A stretch of DNA of 45,762 nt from an uncultured Lachnospiraceae bacterium (GCA_944380065.1 CALWGM010000137.1:1-45762); one strand, 5' to 3'; numbered from the stretch's first letter, positions 24,071 through 33,834 are shown. The notes: generated by a model not told the origin, from the sequence alone. A program made the numbers and translations.

Positions 24071-26538
24071 GCAACATTTTGTTTGACAAGGAAGCTTTCA
24101 AGAGCAGTGTGAAAAACAATGTGAGAACCCTGTACCGAAAAACATTATCCGAAGCAACCGAGCAGGAGATTTTCCAGGCGGTTTCCTACACCGTGAAAGA
24201 CGTGATCATCGACCAGTGGCTGGCTACCCAGCAGACCTTCGACAAAGAAGATCCGAAGATGGTTTACTATATGTCCATGGAGTTTCTGATGGGCCGTGCT
24301 CTGGGAAATAACCTGATCAACCTGTCCGCATATCAGCAGGTGAAAGAGGCGCTGGATGAGATGGGCTTTAACCTGAACGCCATCGAGGACCAGGAGCCGG
24401 ATCCGGCGCTTGGAAACGGCGGTCTCGGCCGTCTGGCTGCCTGCTTCATGGATTCCCTGGCAACCCTGGGATACGCGGCTTACGGCTGCGGGATCCGTTA
24501 CCGCTATGGTATGTTCAAGCAGAAAATCGAAAACGGCGCGCAGGTAGAGGTGCCGGATAACTGGTTAAAGAACGGTTATCCCTTTGAGCTGCGCCGGCCG
24601 GAGCACACCTTTACCGTAAAATTCGGCGGTTATGTCCGCTCTGAGATGCTGCCCAACGGCCGGATCCAGTTTATCCAGGAGGGCTGCCAGACTGTGAAGG
24701 CGGTTCCCTACGATATGCCCATCGTCGGCTATAAGAACAATGTGGTCAATTCCCTGATGATCTGGGATGCGGAGCCCATCAATGAGTTCCAGCTGGATTC
24801 CTTTGACCGGGGCGATTACCGCAAAGCGGTGGAGCAGGAGAACCTGGCCCGCAACCTGGTGGAGGTGCTTTACCCCAACGATAACCATATCCAGGGCAAG
24901 GAGCTGCGCTTAAAACAGCAGTACTTCTTTGTGTCTGCTTCCCTGCAGCGCGCGGTTGCCCGTTATAAGAAATATCATCCGGACATCCACAAACTCTATG
25001 AGAAGGTGACGATCCAGATGAATGATACCCATCCTACGGTGGCAGTGGCAGAGCTGATGCGTATCCTGATGGATGAGGAGGGCCTTGGCTGGGATGAGGC
25101 CTGGGCGGTTACCACCAAAACCTGCGCCTACACCAACCATACCATCATGGCAGAGGCGCTGGAAAAATGGCCGATTGAGATTTTCTCCCGCCTGCTTCCC
25201 CGTATTTACCAGATCGTGGAGGAGATCAACCGCAGATTCCTGATTGCCATCGACCAGAAGTTCCCCGGCGACCATGCGAGAAAAGACCGGATGGCCATCG
25301 TGCATGACGGCCAGGTGAAAATGGCGCATCTTGCCATTGCGGCAGGCTATTCTGTCAACGGCGTGGCAAGGCTGCATACAGAGATCCTGAAAAACCAGGA
25401 GCTGAAGGATTTCTACGAGATGTTCCCGGAGAAGTTCAATAACAAGACAAACGGTATTACACAGCGCCGTTTCCTGTATCATGGAAATCCGCTGCTGGCC
25501 GACTGGGTGACGGATAAGATCGGCGACGGCTGGGTGACGGATTTAAGCCAGATGAAAAAGCTGAAGGTTTATCTGGACGATCCCAAGGCACAGCAGGAGT
25601 TTATGAATATCAAATATAAGAACAAGCTGCGTCTGGCCAAATATATCTTGGAGCACAACGGTATCGAGGTAGATCCCAGATCCATCTTTGATATCCAGGT
25701 AAAACGTCTCCATGAGTACAAACGCCAGCTGATGAATATCCTCCATGTGATGTATCTGTACAACAAGATCAAGGAGCATCCGGAGATGGATTTCTATCCG
25801 AGAACCTTCATTTTCGGCGCCAAGGCGGCAGCCGGATATGAGATTGCCAAGATGACCATCAAGCTGATCAATTCTGTGGCGGATGTGATCAATAATGACC
25901 GCAGCATCAACGGCAGGCTGAAAGTGGTATTCATTGAGGATTACAAGGTATCCAACGCGGAGTGGATCTTTGCGGCGGCAGATGTTTCCGAGCAGATTTC
26001 CACAGCCAGCAAGGAGGCGTCCGGAACCGGAAATATGAAGTTTATGCTGAACGGCGCGGTGACCATCGGCACCATGGACGGCGCCAATGTGGAGATGGCT
26101 GAGGAGCTGGGAGCGGATAACATGTTTATCTTCGGCATGAGCTCCGACGAGGTGATCGCCCATGAGCACAACCGTGATTACAATCCCATGGAGATCTTCA
26201 ACAATGACCAGGAGATCCGCCAGGTGCTGATGCAGCTGATCAACGGATTCTACTCACCGGATGACACCGAGCGTTTCCGGAAGCTGTACAATTCCCTGCT
26301 GAACACGCAGAACACCCAGCGGGCGGATACGTATTTCTGCCTGAAGGATTTCCGTTCCTATGCAGAGGCCCAGGAGCGCGTGGAGCAGGCTTACCGGGAT
26401 GAGAAACGCTGGGCGAAGCTGGCCATGACCCAGGTGGCCTGTGTGGGCAAATTCTCCTCTGACCGTACCATCCAGGAGTATGTGGATGATATCTGGCACC
26501 TGGATAAGATCACGGTACAGATGCCGGAAGATCTGTAA
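24067..26538 (+). CDS. glgP: Glycogen/alpha-glucan phosphorylase
   Basis: An 823-residue GT35 enzyme that releases glucose-1-phosphate from alpha-1,4-glucans. The N-terminal part has 'YYMSMEFLMGRALGNNL' and 'PDPALGNGGLGRLAACF'. The C-terminal part has the pyridoxal-phosphate site 'EASGTGNMKFMLNGA' with Lys near residue 658, followed by 'TIGTMDGANVEM'. The length is typical. The start ATG overlaps the ileS stop (ATGA), with GGAG from the ileS end as the ribosome binding site, so translation is coupled to ileS and transcription depends on the T-box. This links glycogen use to isoleucine supply, which is unusual. A strong terminator ends the operon. Confidence 0.97.
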   Translation: MSNILFDKEAFKSSVKNNVRTLYRKTLSEATEQEIFQAVSYTVKDVIIDQWLATQQTFDKEDPKMVYYMSMEFLMGRALGNNLINLSAYQQVKEALDEMGFNLNAIEDQEPDPALGNGGLGRLAACFMDSLATLGYAAYGCGIRYRYGMFKQKIENGAQVEVPDNWLKNGYPFELRRPEHTFTVKFGGYVRSEMLPNGRIQFIQEGCQTVKAVPYDMPIVGYKNNVVNSLMIWDAEPINEFQLDSFDRGDYRKAVEQENLARNLVEVLYPNDNHIQGKELRLKQQYFFVSASLQRAVARYKKYHPDIHKLYEKVTIQMNDTHPTVAVAELMRILMDEEGLGWDEAWAVTTKTCAYTNHTIMAEALEKWPIEIFSRLLPRIYQIVEEINRRFLIAIDQKFPGDHARKDRMAIVHDGQVKMAHLAIAAGYSVNGVARLHTEILKNQELKDFYEMFPEKFNNKTNGITQRRFLYHGNPLLADWVTDKIGDGWVTDLSQMKKLKVYLDDPKAQQEFMNIKYKNKLRLAKYILEHNGIEVDPRSIFDIQVKRLHEYKRQLMNILHVMYLYNKIKEHPEMDFYPRTFIFGAKAAAGYEIAKMTIKLINSVADVINNDRSINGRLKVVFIEDYKVSNAEWIFAAADVSEQISTASKEASGTGNMKFMLNGAVTIGTMDGANVEMAEELGADNMFIFGMSSDEVIAHEHNRDYNPMEIFNNDQEIRQVLMQLINGFYSPDDTERFRKLYNSLLNTQNTQRADTYFCLKDFRSYAEAQERVEQAYRDEKRWAKLAMTQVACVGKFSSDRTIQEYVDDIWHLDKITVQMPEDL

Positions 26539-26594
26539 AGGTAAGAGGCCGGAATGCCGGGGAAAAATAAAAGGAAATAGAATGGAATAAAACA

Positions 26595-26642
26595 GGGCAG
26601 CCGAAGGAGGACAAAAATTCCTCCTTCGGCTGCCCTTGTTTT
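26595..26642 (+). terminator. Rho-independent terminator of ileS-glgP
   Basis: A perfect 16-bp stem (26595-26610 with 26620-26635) is followed by TTGTTTT. Confidence 0.95.
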
Positions 26643-26669
26643 CCGGCGTCTGCCTTCTGGAAAGACGTG

Positions 26670-27500
26670 TCAGAAATCGGTATAAAACAGCCACAGGGCA
26701 AATGCGGTCAGCGCCAGTCCAATGCCGATAAAGAGCGAATAGCTCAGGGCTGTGGTCAGTTCGATCAGACCGGAATAGAAGACCCCCACAAGGTTGAAAA
26801 GGATGTGGAGCAGGATGCCGTATTTTATGCCTCTCCCCCGGTGACAGATAAAGCCCAGCACCAGACCGACCGTAAAGGCGTAGACGCCCTGCAGTACATT
26901 CATGTGCAGAAGCCCGAACAGCAGGGCCTGCCAGATGTTGGCCAGCCAGAAGGGCAGGGCGCAGCGGGCGTAGCGGAAGATCAGCCCCCGGAACAGGGTT
27001 TCCTCCACAACCGGGGCAAGAAATACAGAGTAGACGACGGGGATCAGCGCCGTGCCGGCATATCCGGCGTTGCCCATAAGGCTGTGGTAGTTCTCCAGCC
27101 ATACGGGGTTCAGCCGGGAAACGGCGTCCACTACAAAGGTTGTGACATACTGCAGGCCGATGGCCAGGAAGAAGAGCGCCAGGACATTGTGGAAGGAAAA
27201 TCCCAGGGGACGGCCTCCCTCTGTGCCGCTTTCCTTCCGCCTGCGCCGGGCGGGAAGCACGAAGACCCTCCGGTACCAGGTGACAAATACAAGGAGCGCC
27301 AGGATGCCGTAGATCAGGTTGACGGTCTGGGTCAGGAAGGGATCCGAAGAGGCGGCATCCAGGATATCCAGGATACCGCTCTCTTTGTCGGCATGAAGGG
27401 CTGCGTATATGAAATCAGCCGGAACTGACACCACCAGCTGCAGTAAAACGGCGATCAGGAATGGGACAAAACTTCTGAAAAAATATCCGATATGTTTCAA
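26670..27500 (-). CDS. CPBP-family intramembrane metalloprotease
   Basis: About 276 residues with roughly seven to eight hydrophobic segments. The CPBP (Abi) signature is 'VVEETLFRGLIFRY' with the EExxxR glutamates, followed by 'LLFGLLHMNVLQGVYAFTVG' (second motif, His) and 'LLHILFNLVG' (third motif, His/Asn). Members cleave prenylated or other membrane proteins, and some are linked to bacteriocin self-immunity. The best start is TTG at 27500, with CAGGAGG eight bases upstream; the ATG reading from 27587 would run through that site. Monocistronic, convergent with glgP. Confidence 0.85.
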   Translation of the reverse strand: MKHIGYFFRSFVPFLIAVLLQLVVSVPADFIYAALHADKESGILDILDAASSDPFLTQTVNLIYGILALLVFVTWYRRVFVLPARRRRKESGTEGGRPLGFSFHNVLALFFLAIGLQYVTTFVVDAVSRLNPVWLENYHSLMGNAGYAGTALIPVVYSVFLAPVVEETLFRGLIFRYARCALPFWLANIWQALLFGLLHMNVLQGVYAFTVGLVLGFICHRGRGIKYGILLHILFNLVGVFYSGLIELTTALSYSLFIGIGLALTAFALWLFYTDF

Positions 27501-27703
27501 TTTTATAACCTCCTGCGTGCACCGGTGTCCGGTGCAGTGCTTTCTATTGTAGTGAATGAGGAGGGATTTGTCTATGATTTTCGGCAATAATTAAGATATA
27601 TACAATAATTTTTGTGGGGACTTTCCCCATCCGGGGATTTGTGCTATCATAAAAAACGAGTGAGTTAACTGTAAATTATGCAAAAGCAGAAAAGGAGATC
27701 ACC

Positions 27704-29116
27704 ATGGGTGGAATTTTTGGTGTAGCGTCACAGGAAAGCTGTGTATTTGATTTGTTTTTCGGGATTGATTATCATTCTCATCTGGGAACCCGCCGGGGCG
27801 GCATGGCCGTCCATGGGGAGAGCGGGTTCAACCGGGCGATTCATAATATAGAGAACTCCCCGTTCCGGACGAAATTTGAGAGAGATCTCCATGAATTGGA
27901 GGGAAATCTGGGGATCGGCTGTATTTCTGATAACGAACCGCAGCCGCTTCTGGTACAGTCCCACCTGGGAAGCTTTGCGATCACCACAGTCGGGAAGATC
28001 TGCAACGAGGAGCAGCTGGTGCGGGAGGCTTTTGAAAAGGGGAAGACCCATTTCCTGGAGATGAGCGGCGGCAGTATCAATGCGACAGAACTGGTGGCGA
28101 CCCTGATCAATGCCAGGGAAAGTATCAGCGAGGGTATCCGGTTTGCCCAGGAGAAGATCGAGGGTTCCATGTCCATGCTGGTGATGACAAAGTACGGGAT
28201 CTTTGCCGCCAGGGACCGGCTGGGCAGGACGCCCCTGTTTGTGGGCAGGAAGGAAGGCGCGTACTGCATTTCCTTTGAGGATTTTGCCTACGCGAACTTA
28301 GGGTATAAGACCTGCCGGGAACTGGGCCCCGGGGAAGTGGTTTTTGTGACGCCGGATCAGGTGCGCACAGTTTACGGGCCGGGAAATGAGATGAAGATGT
28401 GTTCCTTCCTCTGGGTGTATTACGGGTATCCCACAGCCACCTACGAGGGTGTGAATGTGGAGCAGATGCGCTATAAATGCGGGGAGCTTCTGGCAAAGCG
28501 GGATGACGTGGAGGCCGATTATGTGGCCGGCGTCCCGGATTCCGGCATCGCCCACGCAGTGGGGTATGCCAATGCCTCCGGGATTCCGTTCGCCAGGCCG
28601 TTTATCAAATATACGCCTACCTGGCCCCGGTCCTTTATGCCGCAGAACCAGGCGAAACGCAATGAGATCGCCCGGATGAAGCTGATCCCGGTGGACGCGC
28701 TGATCCGCGGAAAGAAGATGCTTCTGATCGATGACTCCATCGTGCGGGGGACCCAGCTGCGGGAGACTACGGAGTACCTGTATGAAAACGGCGCGTCCGA
28801 GGTGCATATCCGGCCGGCCTGCCCGCCGATCTTATATGGATGTAAATATCTGAACTTTTCCAGATCCAAATCCGAACTGGATCTGATCGGCAGACGGGTG
28901 ATCTTAAAACGTGAGGGCGAGGAGCGGGCCAATGATCCGGAGGTACTGGCCCGTTACGCGGATCCGGATACGGAGGAGTACCAGAATATGCTGGATGATA
29001 TCTGCAAAGAACTGAATTTTACGTCCCTGCGTTTTCACCGTCTGGACGACATGATCGAGTCCATCGGCATTGATCCGGACAGGCTCTGCACCTACTGCTG
29101 GAGCGGCAGGGAGTAG
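27704..29116 (+). CDS. PurF-like protein with degenerate glutaminase domain
   Basis: A 470-residue homologue of amidophosphoribosyltransferase. The C-terminal phosphoribosyltransferase half looks intact: 'AGVPDSGIAHAVGYA', the PRPP loop 'LLIDDSIVRGTQLRETT', and four cysteines placed like the Fe-S ligands of Bacillus PurF (C233, C380, C462, C465). The N-terminal glutaminase half has lost its key residues. The protein begins MGGIFGV where PurF has MCGIFG, so the Cys nucleophile is Gly. The usual RYSTTG and HNGNL motifs read 'CISDNEPQP' and 'TTVGKI'. It therefore cannot use glutamine in the normal way; it may use ammonia, have another substrate, or be regulatory (inference). No purine genes adjoin. 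AAAGGAG precedes ATG 27704, and dnaE follows 50 bases later. Confidence 0.88.
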   Translation: MGGIFGVASQESCVFDLFFGIDYHSHLGTRRGGMAVHGESGFNRAIHNIENSPFRTKFERDLHELEGNLGIGCISDNEPQPLLVQSHLGSFAITTVGKICNEEQLVREAFEKGKTHFLEMSGGSINATELVATLINARESISEGIRFAQEKIEGSMSMLVMTKYGIFAARDRLGRTPLFVGRKEGAYCISFEDFAYANLGYKTCRELGPGEVVFVTPDQVRTVYGPGNEMKMCSFLWVYYGYPTATYEGVNVEQMRYKCGELLAKRDDVEADYVAGVPDSGIAHAVGYANASGIPFARPFIKYTPTWPRSFMPQNQAKRNEIARMKLIPVDALIRGKKMLLIDDSIVRGTQLRETTEYLYENGASEVHIRPACPPILYGCKYLNFSRSKSELDLIGRRVILKREGEERANDPEVLARYADPDTEEYQNMLDDICKELNFTSLRFHRLDDMIESIGIDPDRLCTYCWSGRE

Positions 29117-29166
29117 CCGGAAAGAAAAGGACAGGGATAAAACGGACAGGAGACAGGGGGAAAAAC

Positions 29167-32100
29167 GTGGCATTTGCACATTTACACGTCCATACGGAGT
29201 ACAGCCTGCTGGACGGTTCCAATAAAATAACTGAATATGTGAACCGGGTGAAAGAACTGGGGATGACGGCCGCGGCCATCACCGACCATGGCGTGATGTA
29301 CGGCGTGATCGATTTTTACCGGGCGGCAAAACAGGCGGGGATCAATCCCATCTTGGGCTGCGAGGTGTATGTGGCGCCCGGCTCCCGGTTTGACCGGGAG
29401 CAGAGCCGGGGGGACGACCGGTATTACCATCTGGTGCTGCTGGCGGAAAATGACCAGGGCTATGCCAATCTGATGAAGCTGGTCAGCTGCGGGTTTGTGG
29501 AAGGCTATTATTATAAGCCCCGTGTGGATATGGAGATCCTGAACCAGTACCATGAGGGGATCATTGCCCTCTCTGCCTGCCTGGCGGGCGAGGTGCAGCG
29601 TTACCTGGTGCGGGGGATGTATGAGGAAGCAAAGCAGGTGGCTTACCGTTATCAGGAATGCTTCGGGGAAGGGAATTTTTTCCTGGAGCTGCAGGATCAC
29701 GGCATCCCGGAGCAGGGGATCGTCAACCAGCAGCTGCTGCGGATGCATGAGGAGACCGGCATCGGCCTGGTGGCCACCAACGACGTGCATTATACGTACG
29801 CGGAGGACGCCGAACCCCACGATATCCTGCTGTGTCTGCAGACCGGGAAGAAACTCAGCGATGAGGACCGTCTGCGCTATGAGGGCGGACAGTATTATGT
29901 GAAGTCTGAGGAGGAGATGCGCTCCCTGTTTTCCTATATTCCGGAGGCGCTGGACAATACGCAGAAAATCGCGGACCGCTGTCATGTGGAGATCGAGTTC
30001 GGGGTGACGAAGCTGCCGAAGTTTGATGTGCCGGAGGGGTATACTTCCTGGGAATATCTGAACAAACTCTGCTATGAGGGACTGGAAGCCCGCTATTCGG
30101 CCAAACGCCTGCCGGAACTGAAAGAAAAGCTCAGTTATGAGCTGGACGTGATCCGGACCATGGGATATGTGGATTATTTCCTGATCGTATGGGATTTCAT
30201 TCACTTTGCCAGGGAACATGATATCATGGTGGGTCCCGGGCGGGGGAGCGCGGCCGGCAGCTTAGTGGCCTATACCCTGGGGATCACCCAGCTGGATCCG
30301 ATCCGCTACAATCTGCTGTTTGAGCGCTTCCTGAATCCGGAGCGGGTATCCATGCCGGATATCGACGTGGATTTCTGTTACGAGAGACGGCAGGAAGTGA
30401 TTGACTATGTGGTGCGCAAGTACGGCAAAGACCGGGTGGTGCAGATCGTGACCTTCGGTACGCTGGCAGCCCGCGGTGTGGTGCGGGATGTGGGGCGGGT
30501 GATGGACCTTCCCTACGCCACCTGCGACAATATCGCCAAGATGATCCCCAATGAGCTGGGGATCACCATCGACAAGGCGCTGCAGATGAACCGGGAACTG
30601 CGGGAACTTTACGAATCCGACCCGGAGATCACGAAGCTGATCGATATGGCGAAGCGCCTGGAGGGGCTGCCGCGCCACACCTCCATGCACGCGGCGGGCG
30701 TGGTGATCAGCCAGAAGCCGGTGGATGAATATGTGCCGCTGTCCAGAGGCTCCGACGGATCCATCACCACCCAGTTTACCATGACCACCTTGGAAGAGCT
30801 GGGGCTTTTAAAAATGGATTTCTTAGGTCTGCGGACCCTGACGGTGATCCAGGACGCGGTGAAAAACGTGAAAAAAAGCTGCGGAATCGATATCGACCTG
30901 GGGCATATCGACTACAATGACCGGGCGGGGCTGGATTCTCTGTGCACCGGGAAATGTGACGGTGTGTTCCAGCTGGAAAGCGCCGGCATGAAAAGCTTTA
31001 TGAAAGAGCTGAAACCCCAGAGCTTAGAGGATGTGATTGCCGGGATCTCCCTGTACCGGCCGGGCCCGATGGATTTTATCCCGGCCTATATCCGGGGGAA
31101 AAACCATCCGGAGTCCATTACCTACGACTGCCCGCAGTTAGAGCCGATCCTGTCCCCTACCTACGGCTGTATCGTGTACCAGGAGCAGGTGATGCAGATC
31201 GTCCGTGACCTGGCGGGCTATACCCTGGGGCGCAGCGACTTGGTGCGCCGCGCCATGTCGAAGAAAAAAGGCGACGTGATGGCCAGGGAGCGCCAGAATT
31301 TTGTCTATGGCAACCAGGAAGAAGGTGTGCCGGGATGTCTGGCGAACGGGATCTCCGAGGCGACGGCCAACAGGATCTTCGATGAGATGACGGATTTTGC
31401 CAAATATGCATTCAATAAGTCCCATGCGGCGGCCTATGCGGTGGTTTCCTACCAGACCGTTTACCTGAAATATTATTACCCGGTGGAGTTTATGGCGGCG
31501 CTGATGACCTCAGTGATCGACAACTCCGGCAAAGTTTCCGAGTATATCCAGGTCTGCCGCCAGATGGGGATCCGGGTGCTGCCGCCGGATATCAATGAGG
31601 GCGTGTCCGGTTTCTCCGTATCCGGGGACTCCATCCGTTACGGGTTATCCGCCATCAAGAGCATCGGGAAACCGGTGATCGAGGCCATCATCCGGCAGCG
31701 GGAGGATGGCGGGCCGTTTTCTTCCCTGAAGGACTTTATCAGCCGGATGGCAGGGAAAGAGATCAACCGCCGTGTGGTGGAGAACTTTATCAAGGCGGGA
31801 GCTTTTGACGGGCTGGGAGGCAGCCGCCGTCAGTTTATGATGGTCTACGCTGCGATTCTGGATCAGGTGCTGCAGGAAAAGAAGCATTCCCTCGAAGGAC
31901 AGATGTCGCTGTTTGATCTTGTTTCCGAGGAGGAGAAAAAAAGCTACGAGATCCGGCTGCCCAATGTGGAGGAGTATCCGAAGGAAGAGCTTCTGGCCAT
32001 GGAAAAGGAAGTGCTGGGCATTTATGTCAGCGGCCATCCGCTGGAGGAGTATGAGGAAAAGTGGCGGAGAAATATTTCGCATGTGACCGGGGATTTCGTC

Positions 32101-32640
32101 CGGGATGAGGAGACCGGCGAGGCGCGGGTGCGGGACGGCGAGCGCACCATGGTGGGCGGAATGATCACGGCCAGGACGGTGAAGTATACAAAGAATAACA
32201 AGACCATGGCTTTTCTGACGCTGGAGGATCTGTACGGCACTGTGGAAGTGGTTGTTTTCCCGCGGGATTATGAAACATATCACAGTATGATGACAGACGA
32301 GGCCAAGATATTTGTCCGGGGACGGGTGTCCTTAGAGGATGAGAAAAACGGCAAGGTGATCTGCGAGCGGATCTACTCTTTTGACGAGGCAAAGCGGGAA
32401 CTGTGGGTTCAGTTCGCGGACATGGAAGAATATCAGCGCAGGGAAGGAGAACTGCTGGAGCTTCTGCGGGATTCCGACGGACAGGATCCGGTGGTGATTT
32501 ACCTGGCAAAGGAACGGGCCGTGAAACGCCTGGGGGCGAACCGGAGCGTTTTGGCGGATGAGGCGCTGATTTCACGCCTGAAGGCAAAACTTGGTGAAAA
32601 AAATATCAAACTTTGGGAAAAGTCCATTGAAAAATTGTGA
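29167..32640 (+). CDS. dnaE: DNA polymerase III alpha subunit DnaE
   Basis: An 1157-residue replicative polymerase. The N-terminal PHP domain has 'FAHLHVHTEYSLLDG', 'ITDHGVMYG', 'GCEVYV' and 'TNDVHY', with metal-binding residues apparently intact. The catalytic acids are in 'PDIDVDF' (about residues 396-402) and 'MDFLGL' (Asp about 551). A sliding-clamp binding motif QMSLFDL is at about 912-918. The OB-fold region follows ('VGGMITARTVKYTKNNKTMAFLTLED'). No exonuclease domain is inserted, so it is not PolC. The start is GTG at 29167 with AGGGGG six bases upstream. It is followed by pfkA without a terminator, a gene order near that of other Bacillota. Confidence 0.96.
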   Translation: MAFAHLHVHTEYSLLDGSNKITEYVNRVKELGMTAAAITDHGVMYGVIDFYRAAKQAGINPILGCEVYVAPGSRFDREQSRGDDRYYHLVLLAENDQGYANLMKLVSCGFVEGYYYKPRVDMEILNQYHEGIIALSACLAGEVQRYLVRGMYEEAKQVAYRYQECFGEGNFFLELQDHGIPEQGIVNQQLLRMHEETGIGLVATNDVHYTYAEDAEPHDILLCLQTGKKLSDEDRLRYEGGQYYVKSEEEMRSLFSYIPEALDNTQKIADRCHVEIEFGVTKLPKFDVPEGYTSWEYLNKLCYEGLEARYSAKRLPELKEKLSYELDVIRTMGYVDYFLIVWDFIHFAREHDIMVGPGRGSAAGSLVAYTLGITQLDPIRYNLLFERFLNPERVSMPDIDVDFCYERRQEVIDYVVRKYGKDRVVQIVTFGTLAARGVVRDVGRVMDLPYATCDNIAKMIPNELGITIDKALQMNRELRELYESDPEITKLIDMAKRLEGLPRHTSMHAAGVVISQKPVDEYVPLSRGSDGSITTQFTMTTLEELGLLKMDFLGLRTLTVIQDAVKNVKKSCGIDIDLGHIDYNDRAGLDSLCTGKCDGVFQLESAGMKSFMKELKPQSLEDVIAGISLYRPGPMDFIPAYIRGKNHPESITYDCPQLEPILSPTYGCIVYQEQVMQIVRDLAGYTLGRSDLVRRAMSKKKGDVMARERQNFVYGNQEEGVPGCLANGISEATANRIFDEMTDFAKYAFNKSHAAAYAVVSYQTVYLKYYYPVEFMAALMTSVIDNSGKVSEYIQVCRQMGIRVLPPDINEGVSGFSVSGDSIRYGLSAIKSIGKPVIEAIIRQREDGGPFSSLKDFISRMAGKEINRRVVENFIKAGAFDGLGGSRRQFMMVYAAILDQVLQEKKHSLEGQMSLFDLVSEEEKKSYEIRLPNVEEYPKEELLAMEKEVLGIYVSGHPLEEYEEKWRRNISHVTGDFVRDEETGEARVRDGERTMVGGMITARTVKYTKNNKTMAFLTLEDLYGTVEVVVFPRDYETYHSMMTDEAKIFVRGRVSLEDEKNGKVICERIYSFDEAKRELWVQFADMEEYQRREGELLELLRDSDGQDPVVIYLAKERAVKRLGANRSVLADEALISRLKAKLGEKNIKLWEKSIEKL

Positions 32641-32693
32641 GAAACAGATTAGAATATAGAAGATATATGAGGTTTGGTCAGGAGGGATTGATC

Positions 32694-33668
32694 ATGGCAA
32701 AAGAAGTACAGACGATTGGTGTTTTAACCAGCGGCGGCGACGCACCGGGCATGAACGCAGCGATCCGGGCGGTGGTTCGCCAGGCGATTTCAAAAGGAAA
32801 GAAAGTAAAAGGGATTAAGAGAGGGTATGCAGGGCTGATCACGGAGGATATTGTGGACATGGAGGCAAAGGATGTTTCCGATATCATCCAGAAGGGCGGT
32901 ACCATCCTGCAGACAGCCCGCTGTCCGGAGTTCCGCACGGAGGAAGGCCAGAAACGGGGCGCTGAGGTCTGCCGGAAATATGGGATCGACGGCATCGTGG
33001 TGATCGGCGGTGATGGTTCTTTCCGCGGCGCCCAGAAGTTAGCGGCGCAGGGGATCAATACCATCGGGCTTCCGGGAACCATCGATCTGGATATTTCCTG
33101 TACTGATTATACCATCGGTTTTGATACGGCGGTGAACACCGCCATGCAGGCGATTGATAAGATCCGTGATACGGCGTCTTCCCATGAGCGCTGCAGTATC
33201 ATCGAGGTTATGGGACGTGACGCCGGCTATATCGCACTGTGGTGCGGCCTGGCAAACGGCGCGGAGCAGGTGCTGATCCCGGAGAAATATGATTATGATG
33301 AGCAGAAGATTGTAGACAATATCATTGCCAACCGCAAGCGCGGCAAGAAGCACTATATTATCATCAACGCGGAGGGCATCGGCCATTCCACATCCATGGC
33401 AAGACGGATCGAGGCGGCTACTGGTATGGAGACCCGGGCCACGATCCTGGGCCATATGCAGCGGGGCGGCAGCCCGACCTGTAAAGACCGTGTGTACGCG
33501 TCCACCATGGGAGCGATCGCAGTGGATCTTCTCTGTGAGGGAAAGAGCAACCGTCTGGTGGCCTACAAAGGCGGCAAGTTTGTAGACTTTGATATTGACG
33601 AGGCGCTGGCGATGACGAAGGATATTTCTGATTACCAGTTCAATATCGGCAGGAACCTGTCCATTTAG
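32694..33668 (+). CDS. pfkA: ATP-dependent 6-phosphofructokinase
   Basis: A 324-residue glycolytic enzyme. 'GVLTSGGDAPGMNAAIRAVV' is the N-terminal ATP site, and 'GGDGSFRGA' and 'LPGTID' carry the glycines that mark ATP rather than pyrophosphate use. The fructose-6-phosphate site includes 'MGRDAGYIALW' and 'LGHMQRGGSPT'. The active-site motif reads TIDLDI where most PfkA proteins have TIDNDI; both aspartates are kept. AGGAGGG precedes ATG 32694, and the stop of dnaE lies 53 bases upstream, so it is probably the last gene of a purF-like/dnaE/pfkA operon. A terminator follows. Confidence 0.96.
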   Translation: MAKEVQTIGVLTSGGDAPGMNAAIRAVVRQAISKGKKVKGIKRGYAGLITEDIVDMEAKDVSDIIQKGGTILQTARCPEFRTEEGQKRGAEVCRKYGIDGIVVIGGDGSFRGAQKLAAQGINTIGLPGTIDLDISCTDYTIGFDTAVNTAMQAIDKIRDTASSHERCSIIEVMGRDAGYIALWCGLANGAEQVLIPEKYDYDEQKIVDNIIANRKRGKKHYIIINAEGIGHSTSMARRIEAATGMETRATILGHMQRGGSPTCKDRVYASTMGAIAVDLLCEGKSNRLVAYKGGKFVDFDIDEALAMTKDISDYQFNIGRNLSI

Positions 33669-33703
33669 GGGACAGCCATCTGAAAACAGAACAGGATTTT
33701 GTG

Positions 33704-33755
33704 AAGCTGATGCATCAAGGGGGGTAATTTCCCACGGAGGTGCATCAGCTTTTTG
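33704..33755 (+). terminator. Terminator of pfkA
   Basis: aagctgatgca (33704-33714) pairs with tgcatcagctt (33741-33751), followed by TTT and a further T run. Confidence 0.85.
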
Positions 33756-33805
33756 TCTGTTTTTTACAGGAAAGCTGCGTCTGGAAAGCTGCAGTTTACC
33801 CGGTT

Positions 33806-33834
33806 TTGACACATCTTAATTTTTTATGTAGAAA
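33806..33834 (+). promoter_or_regulatory. Possible promoter of the ABC transporter operon
   Basis: A consensus TTGACA (33806-33811) is followed after 17 bases by a poor -10 (TAGAAA); TATGTA overlaps. The spacing to the first gene leaves a leader of about 105 bases. Confidence 0.4.

Noticed and set aside
26254-27102. Minus-strand ORF spanning the glgP end and the CPBP gene
   Set aside because: It runs through the strong terminator at 26595-26642 and is out of frame with the CPBP motifs.
27500-27703. Purine riboswitch or PurR site before the purF-like gene
   Set aside because: No guanine-riboswitch core or PurBox pair could be seen; only a short GGGGA...TCCCC hairpin is present.
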